The notes under the pieces: generated by a model
What the model was told of the DNA's origin: nothing
The model's input: only the letters and a program-made list of their open reading frames with translations
The model's database searches: none
Made by a program: the position numbers and the translations under genes
Assembly (NCBI GenBank): GCA_002336765.1
Contig: DDES01000203.1
Location: 220-10,412, forward strand
Origin: Novosphingobium sp. UBA1948
GTDB lineage: Bacteria; Pseudomonadota; Alphaproteobacteria; Sphingomonadales; Sphingomonadaceae
Length of the DNA: 10,193 nucleotides
Reading direction: 5' to 3'
Part shown: positions 6,076 through 10,193 of the stretch, one piece after another
Layout of the letters: every line of letters begins with the position of its first letter
Position numbering within the stretch: the stretch's first letter is position 1

Positions 6076-6786
6076 TTAGACGTAACCCGCGCGATCGGTC
6101 AGCCCCGCCTCGGCAAAGCCACCCAGACGCAGGCGGCAACTGTCGCATTGCCCGCAAGCCAGCCAGCCCTCGCCCGAAGGATCGGGCTGCGGATCATAGC
6201 AGGACCAGCTCATCGCCGAATCCAGCCCCAACCGGTGCGCCTCGCGGGCGATGTCGGCCTTGGACAGGAATTGCAGCGGGGCATGGATCGCGAAATCCTC
6301 ACCTGCGTCACCCGCCTTGGTGGCCAGTCGGGCAAGATTGCGGAAGCCCTCGATAAATTCGGGGCGGCAATCGGGATAGCCTGAATAGTCCAGCGCGTTG
6401 ACCCCGATGCAAATGTCATGCGCGCCCACCGCCTCGGCCCAGGCCAGCGTAAGCGATAGGAACACCAGATTGCGCGCGGGCACATAGGTGACCGGCACGC
6501 CCGGCTGCACACCATCCTTGGGCACGGCAATATCGTCGGTCAGCGCCGAACCACCGAACTGGCGCAGATCGAGCGGCAGGATGACATGGCGCTCGGCCCC
6601 CAGATGGGCGGCGATGCGCTTGGCAGCCTCCAGCTCGATCACATGGCGCTGGTTATAGTTGATGGTGAGCGCGCACAGGCTGTAGCCCGCCTCGCGCACC
6701 AGCCCCGCCACCACCATCGAATCCAGCCCGCCCGACAGCAGCACGACTGCCTTGCGCCCCTTGCCCTCGGGAAGTTTGCTCATCAT
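6076..6786 (-). CDS. queC: 7-cyano-7-deazaguanine synthase
   Basis: QueC uses ATP and ammonia to convert 7-carboxy-7-deazaguanine to preQ0, the precursor of queuosine in tRNA wobble positions. The protein has 236 residues, the usual family length. The N-type ATP-pyrophosphatase P-loop is SGGLDS (18-23). NYNQRH (43-48), YVPARNLVFLS (101-111), GVNALDYSGYPDCRP (128-142) and the zinc ligands C196, C211, C214 and C217 (CGQCDSC) are all present. Three starts sit in tandem: GTG 6789, ATG 6786 and ATG 6783. ATG 6786 overlaps the hslO TGA by one base (TGATG) with a GAG 5 nt upstream, so I use it; ATG 6783 is equally possible and would remove one residue. It is the last intact gene of the argD-argF-hslO-queC unit. 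Other queuosine genes are not in the window. Confidence 0.95.
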   Translation of the reverse strand: MMSKLPEGKGRKAVVLLSGGLDSMVVAGLVREAGYSLCALTINYNQRHVIELEAAKRIAAHLGAERHVILPLDLRQFGGSALTDDIAVPKDGVQPGVPVTYVPARNLVFLSLTLAWAEAVGAHDICIGVNALDYSGYPDCRPEFIEGFRNLARLATKAGDAGEDFAIHAPLQFLSKADIAREAHRLGLDSAMSWSCYDPQPDPSGEGWLACGQCDSCRLRLGGFAEAGLTDRAGYV

Positions 6787-7700
6787 CACATCTCGATCGG
6801 GAAAATCTTGGAACAGAAGGCGCAGTCCACCGCGATCACGCCCATTTCATCGCGCATACCGGCGCGGTCCTCTTCCGAAAAGCGGCCAAGGATCGTGCGG
6901 TAATGCTCCACGCTGCACCGGCAGCCACGGGTCAACGGCGCATCTTCCGCCACGCGCACTTCCTCTTCCTCGTGGAACAGGCGCCAGATCAGGTCCGAGG
7001 GCGACAGATCGCAATCGGTCAATTCCTCATCCCGCACCGTGCCCGCCAGAATGGACACATGCTCCCAATGCGGGTGGTCCATCTGGGCATGCAGCCGCTC
7101 GCGGCCTTCCTCGCCGTCGGGCAGATGCTGGATCAGCAGCCCCGCGCCGATGCAGTGGCCGTCACAATCCTCGGTGGCGAGGCGGATCAGCGTCGGCACC
7201 TGTTCGGACTGGATGAAATAGGACTGGCAGGCCTCCGCCAAGGATTCTCCTTCGAGCGGGACAATGCCCTGATAGCGCTGCCCCGTTACCGCCAGATCGA
7301 AGGTGATCGCCAGATAGCCCTTGCCGAACAACTCGGCCAGCGTGGGATTGCCGTCATGCGCCTTGCTACAGGCAGCCAGACGCTCGTCATCATGGCGCAC
7401 ATAGCCGCGCAACTCGCCATTGCGGTAATCGCAGACAAGCATATCGACGATGCCGTTCTCGGTCTGCGCCTGCATGGTGAGCTGGCTGTCCTGATCCTTG
7501 AGCAACGAGCCCATCAGGGCAGCCAGCACCAGCGCCTCGGCCACCAGCTTGCGGATCGGCGCGGGATAATCATGCGCCGATTGCACCAGATCGAGCACGG
7601 GCCCCAGCCGCACCACCCGCCCGCGCGCATCGCGCGAGGGGATGGTGAAGTGCAGCACGCGGTCCATGCCCACCACGCCCTCGATCAAGTCCTGTTCCAT
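6786..7700 (-). CDS. hslO: Hsp33 family redox-regulated chaperone
   Basis: Hsp33 is a cytoplasmic holdase that binds unfolding proteins under oxidative and heat stress. It is inactive when reduced with zinc bound by four C-terminal cysteines, and active once disulfides form. Here the switch is intact: C260-R-C262 in LTRGCRCSVEH, then C293-A-F-C296 in VDCAFCSKIFP. The N-terminal domain is recognisable from about residue 12 (MDRVLHFTIP), through VAEALVLAALMGSLLKDQ and GYVRHDDE. Length is 304 residues, normal for the family. The frame is open further upstream, but ATG 7700 forms a 1-nt overlap with the argF stop (TGATG), which decides the start; no good Shine-Dalgarno site precedes it, so translation probably depends on argF. 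Linkage of hslO to argD-argF is familiar in alphaproteobacteria. Confidence 0.95.
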   Translation of the reverse strand: MEQDLIEGVVGMDRVLHFTIPSRDARGRVVRLGPVLDLVQSAHDYPAPIRKLVAEALVLAALMGSLLKDQDSQLTMQAQTENGIVDMLVCDYRNGELRGYVRHDDERLAACSKAHDGNPTLAELFGKGYLAITFDLAVTGQRYQGIVPLEGESLAEACQSYFIQSEQVPTLIRLATEDCDGHCIGAGLLIQHLPDGEEGRERLHAQMDHPHWEHVSILAGTVRDEELTDCDLSPSDLIWRLFHEEEEVRVAEDAPLTRGCRCSVEHYRTILGRFSEEDRAGMRDEMGVIAVDCAFCSKIFPIEM

Positions 7701-8626
7701 CAGATCTGCCCGAAGGCCCAGCGCAGCACCGACTTCTGGGCATGGATGCGGTTTTCCGCCTCGTCCCACACCACGCTTTGCGCACTGTCCATCACGGCGT
7801 CAGTCACTTCCTCGCCGCGATGTGCGGGCAGGCAATGCAGGAACAGCGCTTGCGGAGCAGCCTTGGCCATCAACGCCTCGTTGACCTGATAGGGTTCCAT
7901 CGCCTTGATCACGGCATCGCCGCCGGGCTGGCCCATCGACACCCAAGTGTCCGTCACCACCACCTGCGCACCGGCAGCTGCTTCCGCCGCGTCCTGCGTG
8001 AAGGTGATCGTGGCGCCACGCGCGCGGGCTTCCTCCACAAAGCGCGGGTTCGGTTCATAGCCCTTGGGCCCACCCACGCGGATGTTGAACTTGAGCAAGC
8101 CCGCCGCCTCGATCAGCGAATGCAGCACATTGTTGCCATCGCCCAGCCATGCCAGTTCCAGCCCCGGCAGAGCCAGCCCATGCTCGATCAGCGTAAGCAG
8201 GTCGGCCACAATCTGGCAGGGGTGCGAATCATCGGTCAGGCCGTTGATGACAGGAACCGTGGCATAATGCGCCAGTTCCTCGATCTTGGCGTGATCGTTG
8301 GTGCGGATCATGATCGCGTCCACCATGCGGCTCAGCACACGGGCGGTGTCGGCAATCGTCTCGCCACGGCCAAGCTGCATCGAGCCAGAGTCCATCACGA
8401 TCGCGCTGCCGCCCAACTGACGCATCGCCATGTCGAACGAGACGCGGGTGCGGGTCGAGCTTTTTTCAAAGATCATCGCCAGCACGCGATCAGCCAGCGG
8501 CGCGCCATCGTCCACCTTGCCCTTGGGCCATGTGGCGCGCGCGTGCTTGTGGTGCAAAGCATCACCCAGCATGGCGGCCAAAGCATCGCCACCAGCATCG
8601 GACAGGTTCAGAAAATGCCGGACCAT
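7700..8626 (-). CDS. argF: Ornithine carbamoyltransferase
   Basis: This enzyme joins carbamoyl phosphate to L-ornithine to give citrulline in cytoplasmic arginine biosynthesis. At 308 residues it matches the anabolic OTCase length. The carbamoyl-phosphate loop is EKSSTRTRVSF (54-64), followed by HPCQ (135-138). The ornithine-binding parts are DGNN (163-166) and DTWVSMG (226-232). HCLPAHRGEEV (264-274) carries the conserved Cys265 and the closing-loop residues. A GTG at 8629 would give a 4-nt overlap with argD, but ATG 8626 is better because AAGGA lies 8-9 nt upstream (spacer ACCGTGTG); it overlaps the argD TGA by one base. It supplies the step after ornithine formation in the same pathway as argD. 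Confidence 0.97.
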   Translation of the reverse strand: MVRHFLNLSDAGGDALAAMLGDALHHKHARATWPKGKVDDGAPLADRVLAMIFEKSSTRTRVSFDMAMRQLGGSAIVMDSGSMQLGRGETIADTARVLSRMVDAIMIRTNDHAKIEELAHYATVPVINGLTDDSHPCQIVADLLTLIEHGLALPGLELAWLGDGNNVLHSLIEAAGLLKFNIRVGGPKGYEPNPRFVEEARARGATITFTQDAAEAAAGAQVVVTDTWVSMGQPGGDAVIKAMEPYQVNEALMAKAAPQALFLHCLPAHRGEEVTDAVMDSAQSVVWDEAENRIHAQKSVLRWAFGQI

Positions 8627-9816
8627 CACACGGTTCCTTCGGGCTGATAGGTGGCTGCCGCGGCCGACAGCTTGTCCATGAATTCGTCGATATGGCTCTC
8701 GTCGATCACCAGCGGGGGCAAGATGCGCATGGTCTTGTCACCCGCCGAGACGCAAAGCGCCTGATGGTTGTCGCGCAAATGCGCCACGAAAGCGCGCGGC
8801 TCGACCTTCATCTTGAGGCCCAGCATCAGCCCGCGCCCGCGCACCAGCTCGAACAGATCGGGATAGTTGCCGATGAACTGCTCCAACCGGCTGCTAAGCT
8901 TCGCCCCCATCGCCTGAACATTCTCCAGAATGCCCTCGGTGGCCAAAGCATCAAGCACCGCGCCCGCGGCCGCCATCGCCAGCGGATTGCCGCCATAGGT
9001 GCTGCCATGCGTGCCCGCGACCATTCCGCGCGCCGCCTTCTCGGAGGCAAGGCAGGCGCCCAGCGGGAAGCCGCCGCCGATGCCCTTGGCGCTGGCGAGA
9101 ATATCGGGCGTCACGCCCAGTTGCTCATAGGCATAGAGCGTGCCGGTACGCGCCACGCCGGTCTGCACTTCGTCGAACACCAGCATCAGATCATGCTCGT
9201 CACACAGCGCACGCAGGGCCTTGAGGAAAGCCTCGTCGGCCACGCGCACCCCGCCCTCGCCCTGAATCGGCTCGATCAGGAAACCGGCGGTATGCGGCCC
9301 CATCGCCGCCTTCACGCCCTCCAGATCGCCGAAATCGACATATTTGAAGCCTGGCAGCAGGGGCAGGAAGCCCTTATGCATCTTTTCCTGATTGCTGGCG
9401 CTGATCGTACCCATGGTGCGGCCGTGGAAGGCCTCCTTGAAGGTAATCAGTTCGTATTTTTCAGTGTTGCCAGCATGCTGGTGATAGGCACGTGCGGTCT
9501 TGATCGCGCATTCCACCGCCTCGGCGCCCGAATTGGTGAAGAACACCGTGTCGGCAAAGGTCATCGCCACCAGACGGTCGGCCACGCTTTCCTGCTGCGG
9601 GCTGCCATACAGGTTCGAGACATGCATCAGTGTTTCGGCCTGCCGCTGGATCGCGCCGATCAGCCCTTTATGGCTGTGGCCCAGCGCGTTCACCGCAATG
9701 CCGCTGGCAAAGTCGAGATATCGGCGGCCATCCTCGCCAATCAGATGGCAATGTTCGCCGCGCACGGGCCGAAAGGCGGTCCGGGGGTAAACAGGCATCA
9801 GAGACGAGATGGTCAT
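8626..9816 (-). CDS. argD: Acetylornithine aminotransferase (probably also succinyldiaminopimelate aminotransferase)
   Basis: A class-III PLP aminotransferase that transfers an amino group from glutamate to N-acetylglutamate-5-semialdehyde in arginine synthesis; many ArgD proteins also serve the matching step of lysine/diaminopimelate synthesis. The 396 residues are full length. NSGAEAVECAIKTAR (95-109) is the phosphate-binding region, FDEVQTG (214-220) holds the aspartate that pairs with the PLP ring, and K244 in ASAKGIGGGFPLGA is the Schiff-base lysine. THGSTYGGNPLA (269-280) closes the site. ATG 9816 has GAAGGA 7 nt upstream on the minus strand. It is the first gene of a tightly packed four-gene unit. 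A 57-bp stretch separates its start from a terminator-like hairpin, so its promoter is either within that gap or upstream of the hairpins; I could not identify clear -35/-10 boxes. Confidence 0.96.
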   Translation of the reverse strand: MTISSLMPVYPRTAFRPVRGEHCHLIGEDGRRYLDFASGIAVNALGHSHKGLIGAIQRQAETLMHVSNLYGSPQQESVADRLVAMTFADTVFFTNSGAEAVECAIKTARAYHQHAGNTEKYELITFKEAFHGRTMGTISASNQEKMHKGFLPLLPGFKYVDFGDLEGVKAAMGPHTAGFLIEPIQGEGGVRVADEAFLKALRALCDEHDLMLVFDEVQTGVARTGTLYAYEQLGVTPDILASAKGIGGGFPLGACLASEKAARGMVAGTHGSTYGGNPLAMAAAGAVLDALATEGILENVQAMGAKLSSRLEQFIGNYPDLFELVRGRGLMLGLKMKVEPRAFVAHLRDNHQALCVSAGDKTMRILPPLVIDESHIDEFMDKLSAAAATYQPEGTV

Positions 9817-9874
9817 TACGCTATCCTTCGCAGTTCAATCGTTAGGTGAAAATTCCATGGCAAACGGAAACGGA

Positions 9875-9920
9875 AAATGGCGGCCAGCCTGAACCGATTC
9901 GTTCAGGCCCGCCGCCATTT
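9875..9920 (-). terminator. Long hairpin, likely terminator of the cold-shock gene
   Basis: AAATGGCGG (9875-9883) pairs with CCGCCATTT (9912-9920), and GCCTGAAC (9887-9894) pairs with GTTCAGGC (9901-9908), with a 3x3 internal loop and a CGATTC loop. Read on the minus strand the stem runs into TTTTCCGTTTCCGTTT, a U-rich tail. It would therefore end minus-strand transcription coming from the cold-shock gene 98 bases upstream. It lies 58 bases before the argD ATG, so an attenuator in an argD leader is the alternative. Confidence 0.65.
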
Positions 9921-9946
9921 ACGCGCGTTTATGTTGTTGCAGCCCT

Positions 9947-9986
9947 CCGGTCAAACCTGTCCTTCAGGGGATCAGGTTTGCACCGG
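9947..9986 (-). other. Inverted repeat in the 3' region of the cold-shock gene
   Basis: CCGGT (9947-9951) and AAACCTG (9953-9959) pair with CAGGTTT (9973-9979) and ACCGG (9982-9986) around a 13-nt loop, interrupted only by a C against GC bulge. It starts 31 bases past the cold-shock stop on the minus strand. No T run follows its minus-strand 3' side, so it is not a complete intrinsic terminator. It may be an mRNA-stabilising 3' stem or part of a small RNA. Confidence 0.5.
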
Positions 9987-10017
9987 AAGCCTCGCGTCCT
10001 CTACACAAGAGGGGGGA

Positions 10018-10193
10018 TCAACCCTGACGCGGCACAAGGTTGACCGCCGAGTACTTGCCTCGTCGATCGACCTCGATATCAAACTCCAGCTTGTCGCCCT
10101 CGGCCAGCTCGCGCATGCCCGAACGCTCCACAGCGCTGATATGCACGAAGGCATCAGGCTGGCCATCGTCACGCGTGATGAAGCCGAAGCCCT
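10018..10193 (-). CDS. Cold-shock domain protein (partial, N-terminus outside the window)
   Basis: The last 57 residues of a CspA-type OB-fold protein that binds single-stranded RNA or DNA in the cytoplasm, as RNA chaperones of cold shock or growth transition do. RNP1 is visible as GFGFIT at the window edge and RNP2 as AFVHIS (14-19). ELAEGDKLEFDIEVD and GKYSAVNLVP form the later beta strands. The frame ends with TGA at 10020-10018, giving the C-terminus PRQG. The spacing between RNP1 and RNP2 (DDGQPD) follows the alphaproteobacterial pattern. Whether this is a single-domain protein of about 70 residues or the end of a two-domain one cannot be seen. Two inverted repeats follow before argD. 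Confidence 0.93.
   Translation of the reverse strand, partial: GFGFITRDDGQPDAFVHISAVERSGMRELAEGDKLEFDIEVDRRGKYSAVNLVPRQG

Noticed and set aside
5785..6384. 199-codon plus-strand frame entering queC
   Set aside because: More than half is antisense to queC; the rest overlaps the LuxR remnant in the opposite direction.
8530..9849. 439-codon plus-strand frame over argD
   Set aside because: Antisense to argD, with His/Arg/Gln-rich shadow composition and no ribosome site or domain.

Overview
The window is high-GC, densely coded chromosomal DNA from an alphaproteobacterium, most likely a member of the Sphingomonadales (Novosphingobium/Sphingomonas type). This rests on the codon and base composition, on the order argD-argF-hslO-queC, and on a decayed LuxR-type regulator of a kind I associate with sphingomonads. 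The assignment is inference from gene content; no rRNA or other marker is present. I see no insertion sequence, prophage, CRISPR array, toxin-antitoxin or defence cassette.

Plus-strand half (1-5319). The window opens in the last 93 codons of aconitase (acnA), closed by a clear intrinsic terminator. Next comes a two-gene unit: an exported N-acyl-D-amino-acid deacylase and an exported PLP racemase of the broad-specificity (Bsr) alanine-racemase type. Their GTGA stop/start overlap suggests one transcript. Together they could free D-amino acids from N-acyl forms in the periplasm and convert them to L-isomers. A 129-bp spacer follows with four 7-bp half-sites matching the PhoB-box unit CTGTCAT. 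It leads into a second overlapping pair, a PlcP-type calcineurin-like phosphoesterase and an Agt-type GT4 glycosyltransferase. This is the known alphaproteobacterial arrangement for replacing phospholipids with glycolipids when phosphate is scarce, and the Pho boxes fit that role.

Convergence zone (5320-6075). About 750 bp separate agt (+) from queC (-). It holds no convincing intact gene. A short minus-strand frame keeps the first part of a LuxR-type helix-turn-helix but lacks the recognition helix. Further protein-like fragments lie in the same frame beyond stop codons, so I read the region as a decaying regulator locus.

Minus-strand half (6076-10193). Transcribed right to left are a 3'-partial cold-shock-domain gene, a 200-bp spacer with two long inverted repeats (one terminator-like), then argD, argF, hslO and queC. 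These last four overlap or abut by 1-4 nt, so they probably form one translationally coupled operon combining two arginine-biosynthesis enzymes, the redox chaperone Hsp33 and a queuosine-precursor enzyme.

The strongest non-coding signal is the Pho-box array before plcP-agt. The most useful protein-level leads are the D-amino-acid pair and an Asp at the position of the deacylase's usual Cys metal ligand. Nothing here looks like a wholly new system.
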